NCBI GenBank assembly: GCA_037501455.1
Contig: CM074856.1
Span: 97,392,001-97,456,000 of the forward strand
Length of the DNA stretch: 64,000 nucleotides
Direction of reading: 5' to 3'
Origin: Lantana camara
Taxonomy: Eukaryota > Streptophyta > Magnoliopsida > Lamiales > Verbenaceae
In this document: positions 1 through 13,054 of the stretch, one piece after another
How positions within the stretch are numbered: the first letter of the stretch is position 1
Layout: each line of letters starts with the position of its first letter
The notes under the pieces: model-generated
What the model saw: only the letters and a program-made list of their open reading frames with translations
The model's database searches: none
What the model was told of the DNA's origin: nothing
Program-made: the position numbers and the translations under genes

Positions 1-3000
1 TATGATTATTTGAATTAATATGAAATTAATTGTTTATATTCATGAACTTTGATTTTAAACGTTTAAGTTTCGTATGCTCGTAATTTGCTCGTTATGTGCC
101 GGAATTCAATTCCGATTTTTGTGAAAATTTGGTATGCGTGATATACGTGAGTTATGAAGGTGTTTGTATGCTCGTTTTATGTTTTCGGGTTCGTTTGTCG
201 AGGTTTTTAAACCTTAAGTATTTGACGAGGGACCTGAGGGCCTAACTAGTTTTAGCGCGCCTCTTGTTCCGGAGTCCATTACTTGAGCTAGGGAATTCGG
301 ATTCGAATTCCGGAAGATGCGTTGGACTCGTAACGAAGAGATGAAGCCAAGGAACCTGATTTGGTATTTTTCTAAGCCCGTTTGGACCCTCGTTTTTCGC
401 CCGGAACGAACAGCTTGTGCTTAAGCCACCTTCTTTGACTAGTCTTGTACTTGTGGGGCCAATTTAACTCAACCTAAGCCTAACCCTTGATAACTTGACT
501 TGAGTTAAGTCTCTCCCTCTCCCTTATCAGCTGAAAAACGAGCCAAACCCCCTCATTTTGTGCAGCAACAGATCGAGAGAGAAGAGAAGAGAAGAAGAAG
601 AAAGAAGCCCTCTCCCATGTCTTGTGATTTTGAAGCCAATCTTCTCCATACTTCTTCATACCTTAAAGGTAAGTATATTTATGTATTCTCCTCTCTTCTC
701 TACTTCATTTGATCCTTGAAATTCATGATATGCATCAGATTTAATAAGGTTATGGAGACTTGCATGAATAGTTAGGGTTAGAGGTCATTTGTTGCTTCCT
801 TGCCCTAGCTTGAGTTTGTGGCTGATTTGGTGCTTCCTTGTTGATTATATGAACTCCTTTGCTTCCATTCTTGATTCTTACTTCATGCTAGATGTGCTAG
901 GGTTGTTTTCTCTTGGATAACATGATTGAAACCTTGAGTTTTTGGCCATGAAACTTGAAAACCGAACTGCTGCAAATCTGCTCATTTCCACCAAACTGCT
1001 GTCACGTTTTTTAGATCAAATGGATGAATTCTTGCCTCCAATTTCGTATGCTAATGCTTGGTAATGTAGTATACATGTTGTTCTATGAATGTGCTTCGTT
1101 TTGCCCGGAATTCATGCTTTAATATGGCTGCAAACTTGAGTTCTTGAACCTTAAAAACTGCTCCCCTGTTTTGGGACTGCTGTGAAGTTTTGTGCTTTGT
1201 TGCTTGAGTTAATGACTTCCAATTCGTGTGAATTTACATGGAGATGTTGTATACTAATTGGTTTATATGTTAGCCCTGCTCTTGCAAGTTTTTAGATTCA
1301 TTTTCAGCTCCTAATCGAAGCATGATGGCCTGTTTGTCTGCTATGCGCGAACCGAACTGCTGCTGTTGCATTTTGTGATTACTTGGTGGTTCTAATGTGC
1401 TCCAATTCGTGTCAATTTGCATATACATGGAGTATATTAGTTTCTTATCATGTTAGTATTCATTCCCTAGAGTTTTAGCTTCTTTTTCAGCCCCTAAGTA
1501 CTTGATCATGGCATGATTGAACCAATTGAGCTCATATGTCCGTTTTTGGCGCTCCAGAGTTGCTGCATGATTTCGGTGCTCTTAACGCGTGATCTAGCCT
1601 TTGAGTTCTAAATGAAATATGTTCCTAACATGCTAAATATGTTGTATATCAAGTTTCATAATATTTGGAGTTGATTTGGTATGCTTTTGGACTGATTTTG
1701 TTTAGGGTCAGTTTTGCCGGTAAACTTTGTATGCAATTTTGGCCTGTACCGAGACACCCCCGTGTCTCATTTGCACTGAAATGTGAGACACGGGCGTGTC
1801 ATGCTTCCTGGGCATGTCTGGACTGAGCCACGGGCGTGGCTCAGCTTAGTTAAGTTGAGGGACACCCCCGTGTCCCTCCCCTTGCGCAGCGCTTGGTTTT
1901 CCTTTTTGGTTTTTGGTTTGTTTCACCTCTTTATTGCCTTTATCTTCGTTTGTGATGAACTATGAACTTGTTTTACTAAGTGTTGGGAGTACTGTGGTTC
2001 GATTTCATAACATTTGGGTGAGATTTAGACATGCTTTTGTTGAATGTCGTTTATGTGCGTTTTGTGGCGTTGGTGATTTCCTTAACCCATTTCCCTTGTC
2101 TTGTGATTTGTTCTTGTTTTCAAACTTTGGAAATATGTTATATTATGTAATAGGGTGTATGTAGTAGAGTTTTGTGTAAGATTGTATACGTTTGAATATG
2201 TGTCGAACTTAATTTGCTTCAATGCTCTTATTTGCCTAAATGTTGGAGCTTGTGCCTTGAATTTCTTGAATTGATTGGAAACGTGAAATTATGAATTCGA
2301 ATGAAAGTGAGCGAAGGATTGAATGACTTGATTATATGATTTAAATTCCTTAATAGTGCACATGAACGTGTTCATGACATAATAGCATCTCTTATGTATT
2401 CATACGCATTCGCCGAGCGTCAATATGGTTCATTTGAGTCTAAGTTTGCCTCTTGCTCTTTGTTTTGCTCTTAGGTTCGTCCCGTTGTTGAGGAAGTGGT
2501 TCGTTTGACTCCTTTTGGTCCGTTTTGGTTGGTTTGCTCGTCCAGGTGAGGTTTTCTTTCCTTTTAGTTATGATGACCTAAGACCCTAATTGAATTTCGA
2601 ACCCGCATGCGACTTATATATGTATTTATATAGATATGTGTTTGGATACGTATTTCGTGGGATTTGTCCCGTTTGTCTCAAGAATTTGAAAACGCTTTTA
2701 TAAGTATATAAGCTCTATTTTCTTTTGTTTTGACAAGCTTTGTTAAGTGTGTGTGTGTTTGTAAGCATGGTAAGATTTGTGGATAAGCTTCGCCTGGTAA
2801 GTGTGTTAAGTGTAAGTGTAAGTTTGGGCCCCGGAGAAGTGGTATGTGATCCCGGGTCGGCCATGGGGTCGCCGGGCTCTCTCATCAACACGACTCCACA
2901 AAAGGGAGATTTCGCCCATCCTCGGGAGGTCGAGGGGAAGGCGGGTCTTCTTGAGCCGGCGGTGTGCTTAGTGACCCGTCGAAGGAGCGGGTGGATCCCC

Positions 3001-3845
3001 CGTCTCATTCAGCTTTCAGCAGGGGTTGAGAGGGGCACCTCTCTCCCCAAAACGGTGTTGGGGTGGAGTTGGGTTATGATTTGTTTTGTTTTCGTTTCGC
3101 CTTGTTTTGTTTTCGTTTCGCCTTGGTGTATGGAGCAAGTAAGGGTGATGGATTTAAGCTTTCAGTTCGTTATGTTTCGATTATGGTTGTGAAACGGGGG
3201 CGGATTTCTAAACTCTAAAACTTGACTGATTTGGCCTTCGGCCCCAACCTTCTTTCTTTATATATATTACCACGGGTTAAATGTTTTAAAATGCAAAAAC
3301 CGTGCCCGGTTCATGAACCCCTCGAAGCTTTGTATATGCTTTGCTCTTATGTATATGTGTGGGTGCGTGTGTTAGCCCCCTCACCAGTCTTTAGGACTGA
3401 TCCTCGTTATTTCTATCTTTTTCCCCCTTTGATTTGAGTTGCAGGTACCCGTTCTGAGGTGTTGGAGCTAGGCGGTTGTCTTTGAGTCGGGTTTGAGGAT
3501 AGCTTGAGTCTCATGCATGGCATTTTTGTTTTCTTTATGTTTTTTGGCTAATTCTGATTTATGTATAAGTTATGCCTCAAATTCGAATTGTAAAGTTTGT
3601 ATAAATTGAATCAAAAGTTTGATATGTCTTGAGTATTTTTTTTTTGCTTTATGAGATTCTGGTGCTTCCGCATTCGTTATTTGTTTTATTGCGTGCTCTG
3701 AGTAGGGTCTAGACCGCCTAGCTTAGGTTGGATTTTTGTTTGTCACCCGTTCGCCGTGGCTTGATACGTGGACGGAGTTCCCATTTCGCTTCACGTGTTG
3801 GGTTATGGTGCGGGGATGTGGCGTCCTTCGCTCCGGGGTGTTACA
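1..3845 (+). mobile_element. LTR A, long Tekay/Del-type LTR lacking its 5' end
   Basis: Noncoding. It ends in GGGGTGTTACA after the box GCGGGGATGTGG, the same terminus as the complete long LTRs further on. The first ~100 bases of the LTR lie outside the window: the text at 231-340 matches the part of the complete solo LTR at 38303-38400. A purine-rich leader (560-610) precedes a donor-like AAAG|GTAAGT at 669. A hairpin with arms CAGTC/GACTG at 3385-3399 precedes a pyrimidine run and an acceptor-like GCAG ending at 3444. No primer site follows 3845, so this is a 3' LTR or a solo LTR, not a 5' LTR. The small open frames inside are not credible genes. That it is an LTR is well supported by its relatives; the Tekay/Del lineage is inferred. 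Confidence 0.8.
1751..1876. repeat. Palindrome array in LTR A
   Basis: Four short inverted repeats. GAGACAC-CCCC-GTGTCTC is at 1751-1768. GACAC-GGGC-GTGTC is at ~1786-1800. GAGCCAC-GGGC-GTGGCTC is at 1826-1843. GGGACAC-CCCC-GTGTCCC is at 1859-1876. The core is kept while the outer arm bases change together. The array lies inside the putative LTR intron. Equivalent arrays with other arms occur in three other LTR families of this window. Confidence 0.85.
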
Positions 3846-4799
3846 GGAAGAGACTTCGAGCACCGAATAGTTTTATTCTCTTCCTTTTCTTTTTATTTAA
3901 ACACTATGTTGATTTTCCAATTTCGTTTGTTAAATTTCGTTATGAGTAGCTAAGTTATCTTTTAGTTGGGATTTTCCAAGCACGCTTTAGATTGTGTGAG
4001 ACAATTTCTTGTGGTTAATTAATCAAAGTTATCCGTTTTATTTCCGATTTCATGATATTGGGTGTTACTTTACTCTTTGATTTAAGAGCTCGAATCTTAC
4101 AGTTAGCAAATCACATATAGCTAGTTAATTTATTTGGTGGAGTTAACGGGGTAATTAACGAAGTGGCAGTCAACACTAGGTTGTTAAGTTCGGCTGAATT
4201 TATGTTGTGGAATAATTCGGTCTAATTAGGCGAAGTAGGAGTTTCTACTAAGTCGGTTAGGGTTAGTGTTTCTTTAGCTCGTAAAGCAATTAGTTAATTG
4301 AATCTTTGAAGGAGTTTCTGAAAAGGTTATTAGCTAGTAAGGGAATAGTCTTTAGGAGTTACTTCAGATTATTCTAAAAATACGAAGAAATGAGGGAGCC
4401 TAAGGTAATTGGTTACTATAGCTAGCCTAACGAGGAATTAATCACCCTATCCGTGATCATACTCTGATGCATACGTAGGAAAATCCCTGGCTATTTGTCA
4501 TCCATTGAATTTTAATCCAAGTTTACTTCTAGTTCTCATTAGTTTAATCGTTTATTTTAAGTTAAATTATTATTAGTTTAATCTAAAACTTGACAAACCC
4601 CCCTCCCCCCCCTATTTTAATTGTTCGTTTCATTTCTTGGCGTATTAAAAGATTTCAAAATCATCCAATCCCTGTAGATCGATACCCGTTGCCACTATTT
4701 TACCATTTAATCGTGTGCAATATTTGGGATTTATTTTTGGTGGCTTCGACACCCATCAACAACACCGGAGCACCCCAAGGTGAAGTACTCGGCCGTACA
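3846..4799. other. AT-rich noncoding stretch, possible old LTR remnant
   Basis: No coding region. The segment near 4670-4755 (GATCGATACCCGTTGCC, then an AT stretch and a GGTGGCTTCGACACC sequence) resembles in style the 3' end of Tat/Athila-type LTRs. No partner LTR, primer site or boundary was found, so it stays unassigned. The bases GTACA just before 4800 may be one side of the target duplication of LTR B. Confidence 0.3.
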
Positions 4800-6680
4800 T
4801 GTAGCACCCGAGTGGGGGACACAACACACATGCTATGCTAGGCGGGAGCTAACCCTAAAACTATACAAGAACGAGAAGTAATAAAATCAAAGTAAAGATA
4901 TAAAAAGCGGAAACATATCATATAACATTTACAATGAGCATCCAAGCTCCAAAAATATCCAAATATATACAAGATTCAAGTATCAATGGCCCTCACGGCC
5001 TACAAAATCCATAAACGCCGAACATGATCATAATCATAATACAAAATAGCCATAAGAGTGTATGAGTGTAAAAGAAAGTGCTAAACCCAAATGGAAGACC
5101 TAGACGACTCGTATTCCCGCCTAGCACTCCCAAAACCTGCACAGCACAACTGAAAACAAACCGGGTTCAATCTAAAAGAGACTGGTGGGTATAAAATGAG
5201 GCATAATATATAATATTATGGAATTTAAACATATGCATGCAAGTCATAATCCCGTGTGAAGTTTTGCAATAATTTCCCAAGTGGGTAAAACAAAGAAAAG
5301 CATCAACGGGATTACAACTATCATTTTCATTCATTCATAGATAGGGATTTTCATGGCCCGACGAGTGGGCGTGCATAATCTCCAACCAACACCTTGTGTA
5401 ACCGTGAGTATTAATTATTAGGTTATCACACACATAATCTTTCATGCACATTCATACGATTCTTTCATAATCATACATATACACCTTTTTTCTTCGGGTG
5501 GTGGACGGGTTTGCAAGGCCCGGCCTCCCATACATTACAGCAAGTGGGGGTATATGAATCCCCCAAAAGTCTCAGCTCCCATTCCCTGCTAATCACCTAG
5601 CGAGGGTCGGTATCACCGTAGTTTGGTTGGAACTAGTGCAAGGGATCACCATTGGCCCTTGCCTCCCCGGATAACCACTTGCACCAAGTTCCTAGTCCCG
5701 TGCATTCATTCATGTCTCGCTAAAATCATAAGGTATGGATTCATACAATAAGGGCTTACGTTTGAAATCATTTACTCTTGAAAAGACTCGATATATATAA
5801 ATATACTAGTTTAGCTTAAAACTTTTCACATAAGGGATATACTGGGTCATCATAGCTATCAGAAGAGAAACCCACCTTATAAGAGCAAAAGAAGAAGCAC
5901 AAGAGTCTCAAGGATCGCCCTCGTCTCCCATTGGACCTAAATCTGTGCAAAAGAGGTAGTGTGAGACTCAAAATGACCATATACGACGCATTCATGCTAT
6001 GCACATGATATAAGATGCATATGAGACATTAATATGTTATAGGGATGTTCATGTGCACAATTAATGTCACATAAGCATATAATCGAGCAATTCATATAAT
6101 ATACGGAAGAACCGTATTCATTTATAATCATAAGTTCAATAAGGGTTCATGTCAAGTGTATCACGAAGTCACATTGCACGTATTCACGATAACTAATTCA
6201 TGATCAAATAGATAGCATATCCACAATCATTCAATATACAAGTTATTAGCATAATTAAAATAAGATTAAGGCATAAATTAAACAAGATTAGCCAAATAAT
6301 TAACACTCAAATGATTAGGGGGGGGGGGGGGGGCATAATAACGGGGGTTATCCCCTGAAAGCCCAAGGTGATTAACGCCCGTTCCTGGTGACAGGGGCTT
6401 TTGGTCTTGGTGGTAACGGGCATTACCATTTCCTAGTACATCTGGGGTAACGGACAAAAGCTCAAAGTCTTGAAAGGCAATGGAGGTAACGGGGATTACC
6501 TACTTGTAAGTCATTCGGGGTAACGGGCGTTACCCCTGTACGAGAGCCTGCCCTACTCCTCTTTCGTTCTTCTTCTCCAACGAAACAAACCCAAGACATA
6601 CCCCTGTTCTAAAAGATCAAGAAAAGGCAAGGAAACCAACACTCCAAGGAACAAAATTGACCACGAATCAAGGCATATTC
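4800..6680 (-). mobile_element. LTR B, left part (3' end of a minus-strand long LTR)
   Basis: Begins TGTAGCACCCGAG, the reverse complement of the ...GGGTGCTACA end of the other long LTRs. It carries the conserved neighbourhood (a CTAGGCGGGAGC sequence at ~4838, and AGTCTCTTTTAGATT on the minus strand at ~5180). It is interrupted at 6681 by copia element F and resumes at 16773. No primer site lies left of it, so it is the 3' LTR of a minus-strand element or a solo LTR. Its 5' terminus is lost at the junction near 17190. Confidence 0.75.
6318..6535. repeat. 16-G tract followed by palindrome array in LTR B
   Basis: A run of 16 G (6318-6333) is followed by inverted repeats built on TAACGGGSRTTA: TAACGGGGGTTATCCC (6339-6354), GGTAACGGGCATTACC (6412-6427), GGTAACGGGGATTACC (6485-6500) and GGGTAACGGGCGTTACCC (6518-6535). 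A weaker unit lies near 6372. The position in the LTR and the core match the arrays in LTR A, element C and the 37977 solo LTR, but the arms differ. Confidence 0.8.
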
Positions 6681-8599
6681 TGTTGGAAAACACGAATCAG
6701 AAAGCAGCGAAATTTAAAAATGTTTTCCAACAAAAGGACCTAGGACTCGCAATCGTGTATCCAAATTCGTAGAGATAGAAAACTTACTTTTCTTTTGTTC
6801 TTTCTTAAAGCGTTTCAAGCCACCCAAGAACGCTCTTCTCGCCGCTTGATCCCCTCTCCTTGGTAAAGCTCGAATCTTCAAACTTCTAACTTGAAGTCTC
6901 TAGAGAAAGTCCACCAACTTGATCACAATCTAACTAGTAAGGATGCTAGTTCTCTAGTTAGTGTTTAGGCTTAACCTAGGGTTTTATTTAATCTTGGAGA
7001 AAGGAAGGTGTTCAACACATGAACCAAAAGAATTGCCAATTAGCTCTTAGAGGAGCTCGAGCTCCCCTATTTATAGAGAGAGGGTGCCGAAATTCCTGGT
7101 CCTTAATGGGCTAGGATTTTGGTCTCTCTCTGTGCTATTACTAAATCATCAAGTAATTTTGGCTTTGACTTTGAATTCTAATTCAAATCAACTTTCAAGA
7201 GAGCTAAAATATCCAAACTATTTTTGGATAATTTTATACTTTATTTATTTAAAATAAATAACTTATTTTATCTAATTAATTAATTCATAATTAATTAACT
7301 AGATTATTTTTCCCCAAAATTAGACTTTCTTTTTAATTCAAAATTAAAGCAAAGTCTATTAAATAATTAACACATTTAATTATTTAATACATATATATAC
7401 AATATATATTTATTCACACTCACGTGAGCCACACGTGTGATTTCACACGTGTGGAACCCTCTTGGCCCGATTAACTCGTTTAATCATTTTTAAGCCTCAA
7501 CTCATGTAACCAAGTTGTTGTGTGTGACCCTCTAGGTTCTCAATTCAGTTAGCAGTGACCCTAATTAATTTAATTCACTAATTAATTAATCAGTCCACAG
7601 ATTAAACGACCATAGTCTAGCAACAGGTGTTTAACCCCTAGCTGAATTGGAATGTTCGGATTCGACAGAACCTTTAAGTCATTGAATCATGTGAGATACA
7701 ATCCTCCTACTTACTATCTCTCAACCAAGATCTAGGGTACGGGAATAATCAGAACCCTAATAATCCGGTCTTAAAGCTAAGTGCATTTCATATCCATTTG
7801 ATCTCAATCCAAGAAACCCTTTTCTTGATGTCTTGATCTACTGCCTTGGCCAAGGACTCCATATGGCATATGAATGACTTACACAATAAGAGATCACCTT
7901 GCAGATGCAAGTGTAGGTCCTTTCTTGATTCTCATTCACTTTCATAAATCACTTGTGCAGCCCCAGCATAAGCCTTGAATCAGTTGTCTAAGGCGACACC
8001 CTTTAAAGCTTGTACCTAAGACTACAGAGTTAACTCATAAAGTGACAAGGAACCTCAAGTCTAAGGATCAATTAATCACATCAATGACTCGTGAGATATT
8101 TCCTAATCTGGAAGTTTCCATTTCCTGAAATAGAAACTTCCTTTCCCATTTAGGAATGTTCTCACACGGGGCACCTCAGTGAACTTACTTATTAAAGTAA
8201 GCACCCTCATGTATCACGCACGTATCAACTATACACTTTGCACCTTCATGAAACAAGGTGGTCCTTCTTAAGGGCGTGATCCCATAAGCAAGCCTTAGAG
8301 AAGTCAGGTTGACACTCCCACTGTCTGTAGGACTCATCGGCTTGGAGTATTTTACTAATCATGACTTATGTGATATAGGGCTCGTTTCATGAACCATTTC
8401 ACCTAAATGGTAGAGTCCTAAAGTCATCAGGATTAGGGGAGTTCTCATACATGCACAGCTAAAGTAAACGCATACCAAACAAGAGCATATAAAAAAGTGT
8501 TGCCTCAATTCGTTATTTCATTCAAAGATTGTCTGTGATTACAATAAGGAAAAGTACAAAGCGGATATACAATCGGCTTTTAGGGCACTATTCCTAACA
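6681..8599 (-). mobile_element. 3' LTR of element F
   Basis: 1919 bp, very similar to the partner at 14821-16772. The TATA box is CTATTTATAG at 7067-7076 (CTATAAATAG on the minus strand). Upstream of it in the sense direction there are only three CACGTG palindromes (7420-7427, 7430-7439, 7444-7453), against six in the 5' LTR. Confidence 0.95.
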
Positions 8600-8610
8600 A
8601 TCTCCCACTT
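8600..8610 (-). other. Polypurine tract of element F
   Basis: Minus-strand AAGTGGGAGAT directly abuts the 3' LTR. This is the usual copia plus-strand priming site. Confidence 0.85.
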
Positions 8611-8615
8611 GCCCG

Positions 8616-11600
8616 TCAAAGCCATTCTAAAGCTACTCTAAGTCCCATCTTCTGAAGATGACCTTGGAAAGCTTCTCGACTAAGGGGTTTAGTAAGTGGA
8701 TCTGCCACGTTCTCTGTTGATGTGACCCTCTCAATTTGCACATCTCCTCTTTTGATAATATCACGGATTAGGTGATACTTCCTCATAATGTGCTTGTCCG
8801 TTGGTGAGATCTTGGTTCTCTTGCTTGAGCAACCGCCCCAGTGTTGTCACAAAACACAGTAATGGGGTCTTTCATGCTAGGAACAACATTCAACTCTTGA
8901 ATGAAGTTTCTAATCCAAACACCTTCCTTAGTTGCATCATTTGCAGCTAAGTATTCGGCCTCAGTGGTCGAATCTGCAGTGGTTGTTTGCTTGGAACTCT
9001 TCCAACTCACTGCTCCGCCGTTTAGGCAGAAAATGTATCCTGACATTGACTTAAAATCATCTAAGTCTGATGCAAAGCTTGCATCGCAGTATCCTTCGAC
9101 AGTAAGATCTTTCTGACCTCTGTAAACTAAGAATAAATCTTTAGTACTTTTCAAGTACTTAAGAATATTCTTCACGGCAGCCCAGTGACCATCTCCAGGG
9201 TCAGATTGGAAACGACTTGTTACACTAAGTGCATAAGCCACATCCGGTCGAGTACATAACATTGCATACATTATGCTACCTATTGCTGATGCATAAGGTG
9301 TATGAGTCATTCTTTCCTTCTCAAGGTTAGTCTTAGGACACATCTTCTTTGAAAGACATGTTCCTACACTCATAGGAAGGTTCTTAACCTTTGCTGACTC
9401 CATATTGAATCTCTTCAATACTTTGTCAATGTACATCGACTGTGATAGTCCTATTAACCTTCTAGATCTATCTCTATAGATTTTAATTCCAAGGATATAG
9501 GACGCATCACCAAGATCTTTCATCTCGAATTGGTTCGATAACCATAACTTAGTCACTTTCATGTCATCCTTCGAATTCCCAATAAGAAGGATGTCATAAA
9601 GTACTAAGAATTGCACTGAGGTCTCCAATTCCTTTCTATACACACAGGACTCATTCGAAATTTGAATGAAGCCAAACGCTTTGACCGATTCATCAAATCG
9701 AATGTTCCAATTCCTAGAAGCCTATTTCAATCCATAGATTGAACTTTGGAGTTTGCAAACCTTTTGCTCACTCCCACTGAATGTGAAACCTATGGGTTGC
9801 TCCATATAAATTTCTTTGTCAATGTCACTATTGAGAAAGGCAGTTTTCACATCCATTCGCCATATCTCGTAGTCATAATATGCAGCAATGGCAAGCATGA
9901 TCCGAATAGACTTTTGCATTGCAACTGGCGAAAAGGTTTCATCAAAGTCCACGCCGGGTCTTTGAGTGAATCCTTTTGCAACCAGTCTTGCTTTATAGGC
10001 TGCAATGCTTCCATCAACTCCAAGCTTTCTCTTAAAGATCCATTTGCAACCTATGGGTTTGACCCCATCAGGCAAATCTGCCAAGGTCCAAACTTGGTTG
10101 GAGTTCATGGAGTCCATTTCGGATTTCATGGCTTCTATCCACTGTTCAGAGTCAGAATCTGAAAGTGCCTCCTCATATGTTAAAGGATCATTATCCTTTT
10201 GAGAGATTTCATGGAAGAATCCATACCATCTCTCCGGCTGTCTAGGAGTGCGTTCAGAACGCCTTAGAGGAGGATTTTCATGTGTATCGAAATTCGTGAT
10301 TGGTTGTGGTTGATCAAAAGGGGACGTTTCTTCAGTGGGTGGTGTGGGATCACTTTGTACTTCTTCTAATTCTATGATCTTGCCTTTCTTTTCTTTAAGG
10401 AACGGTTCCTCAAGAAAAGTGGCATTTCTGGAAACAAACACCTTTTGCTCAGATTGATCATAGAAGTAGTATCCTATGGATTCCTTAGGATAACCTATAA
10501 AGTAGCATAAGTTAGAACGAGATTCTAACTTATCTCCCACTGTCCTCTTCGCGCAAGCAGGACAACCCCAAATTCTTAAGTAAGAATAACTAGGGATTTT
10601 ACCATGCCACATTTCATAGGGCGTTTTCGGGACTGACTTAGAGGGAACTAGATTCAGAATCTTTGCTGCACTTTCTAGGGCATAACCCCAGAAAGAAGGT
10701 GGTAAGTCAGTGAAACTCTTCATGGAACGAACCATATCAAGTAGGGTTCGATTCCTTCTCTCAGAAACTCCATTAAGCTGAGGAGTTCCCGGAGGAGTCC
10801 ACTGAGAGATAATCCCATTATCTTTTAGATGATTAAGGAATTCTTCACTAAGATACTCGCCTCCTCGATCAGGTCGAAGTGCTTTGATCTTGTGACCAGT
10901 TTGGTTCTCGACCTCCTTTTGAAATTCTAAGAATTTCTCAAAAGCTTCAGATTTATACTTCATTAAGTATACATAACCATACCGACTAAAGTCATCGGTA
11001 AAGGTTATGAAATACTGATGATTGTTTCTAGTGCTTACACTAAGCGGTCCACAAACATCAGTATGGATCAAATCCAAAACCTTAGTGGCACGTTCCACAG
11101 TTCCTTTAAAAGGGACTTTGGACATTTTTCCTTTGAGACAGGATTCGCAAGAAGTTAACTCCTTAAGATCATTTTCAGAGAATGATCCTAAATTGTTTAC
11201 CTTGCTAATTCTGTTCTTGGAAATGTGTCCTAATCTAGCGTGCCATAAGGGAGCTGAAACTTTGTCATCTCTCTTACGCTTTGTTTCTCGTTGTATATTC
11301 ATAATATTGATATTTTGAGTTAGGTAAAGTCCATTACTTAGAGTACCGATGTGAACGGAAGAGTTGTTCCGTTTGATAAAATATTTACCATTCTTAATAT
11401 AAGTTTCATAACCTTCACAATCTAATATTGGAACTGAAATTATATTACGAATAATGCTCGGTACATAAAGGACATTATTTAAGACTAACTCAAAACTACC
11501 CAAATCTAATCTAATTGTGCCTAAAGCTCGAGCTTCAACATTTGAGCCATCGCCGATCTTCAAGGCACATTCTCCTTCTTTGAGTTGTTGGACTTCACTT

Positions 11601-12528
11601 AGCATCTGTACATCATTACAGATATGAGTTCCACAACCGGTATCAAGTACCCAAGAACTAGAATTAATAGAAAGATTTACTTCAATGAGAAAGATACCTT
11701 TCTTTAGAGTAGCCTTGTACTCTGGGTAGTTTTTCCTCCAATGTCCCGCTTTGCCACAATGGAAGCAAACATCCTCTTTCTGATCACGCTTCTTCTTTTG
11801 GGCCTTCCCCTTCGAAATGCCACCAGTGGGCCTAAGGGGTTTCTTCTTCTTCTTTTGGGCTTTCTTGCCCTTACCTTTAGAAGGCCCCGAAGAGGAAGAT
11901 GGAGCATTTACCATCAAAACCTTATTGTCCTTCTTGATCGTGCTTTCAGCAGTCACAAGCTGACTAATCAGCTCAGCTACAGTAGCACCAGCATGATTCA
12001 TGTTGAAGTTAAGGACAAATGTGTTGAATGATGGTGGGAGCGAAGCTAGCAACAAATCCACTGAAAGCTCATCTTTCAGTGGCATGTCCATGGAGGCAAG
12101 TTTCTCAGTAAGGGCAAGAAACTTGAGTCCGTATTCATGGACACTTGAACCTTCCCTCATTCTCAAGTGGAACAATTCCTTTGAAGTGTTATACCTTGTA
12201 ACACGTTCATGAGGGCGGTAAAGTTGCTCTAAGTGGTCGTAAATCTCCCAAGCGAATTCCATGGCCTCATGTTGCCTTTGTAAGTCCGGAGACATGTTAG
12301 CCAACATAAGGCAACGGGCTTGGAGATTATCATCCTTCCACTTATGAATCGCGTCCCGTTCGGCCCGAGTGGGAGCCTCCCCTTCGGGACTAGGCTCCCC
12401 TTCGAAGAGAACATAAGTTCTCTTCTCAGAATCTAAAATGATTTTAGATTCCTCAGCCAATCAGAATAGTTGGGACCAGTCAACTTGTTTGACTCGAGGA
12501 TCGATACAAGAGGGTTTTTGGTTGCCAT
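8616..12528 (-). pseudogene. gag-pol: Copia gag-pol polyprotein, broken
   Basis: Encodes, in order: Gag with a UBN2-type core; a zinc knuckle; protease (WVLDTGCGTHIC); integrase (HARLGH and CX2C binding part, then the D-D-E core with TDDFSR and SERRNR); RT; and RNase H (CDASFASD, STTEAEY). The natural ATG is at 12526-12528 and the natural stop at 8616-8618. The uninterrupted part, from 12460, lacks the first ~28 codons. Lesions seen: one base missing in an A run at ~12443 (element G keeps it); the last Cys of the zinc knuckle is Tyr; an in-frame TAG at 9722-9724 where Gln is expected in GLKQAS; the YVDD active site has lost V and D through a 6-nt deletion at ~9593-9598; one base missing at ~8793. 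Family function: particle formation, reverse transcription and integration. Several lesions lie in essential motifs, so it cannot work. Confidence 0.93.
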
Positions 12529-12733
12529 TTCAAAACACGTAGAGAATCACAGAATCTACGACCTAAATGGTAAAACAGAGAACTAGTGAGCATGCTGAAT
12601 TATAACGATCTACAAAAGATAAGGTCTTTAATCTATTGTAGCTCCCATTGTTTTTCAAAGATCTATAATTCCCAAAGATCTAAGAGGAACACGCTTCCCA
12701 ATGGGTACTAAGATCCTAGGCATTTTACCTCGA

Positions 12734-13054
12734 ACCCACGACTCGCGGACATTCTAAGTAAGAACCCTAGGTAGGTACAACTTACCAATTCTAACACCTT
12801 TAGAACTCTTAGTAATTGTTTTTGCATCACCTATCTTTCAATATGGACCCACGACTCGTGCGACATCCATATTTACTTAGGCGTTAAGCTAAACCCATCA
12901 ATCATAAGATCATGACCAAAACTTAGTTCGAACGACCACGACTCGCGGACATCGCCCTTGCTAAAATCGATCATGAAATATTGATCATTTAAAATGATCA
13001 ATTAGGTAACTAAGAACTAATAAGCTCCACTAGCTATCCCACGACTCGCGGACA
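12734..13054 (-). repeat. Four-copy leader motif of element F
   Basis: The motif CCCACGACTCGCGGACAT (plus strand) occurs at 12734-12752, 12847-12867 (CCCACGACTCGTGCGACATC), 12934-12953 and 13037-13054. The centre CACGA-C-TCGTG is an inverted repeat, exact in the second copy. Starts are 113, 87 and 103 bp apart. Element G has four copies at nearly the same spacing. Confidence 0.9.

Noticed and set aside
1751..1876. Palindromes as intrinsic terminators
   Set aside because: No U run follows and the context is a eukaryotic LTR; a bacterial reading does not fit.
2715..3192. Opposed frames of 97 and 150 codons in LTR A
   Set aside because: They lie in the LTR intron-like interval and have no known domain. 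Equivalent LTRs do not keep the frame.
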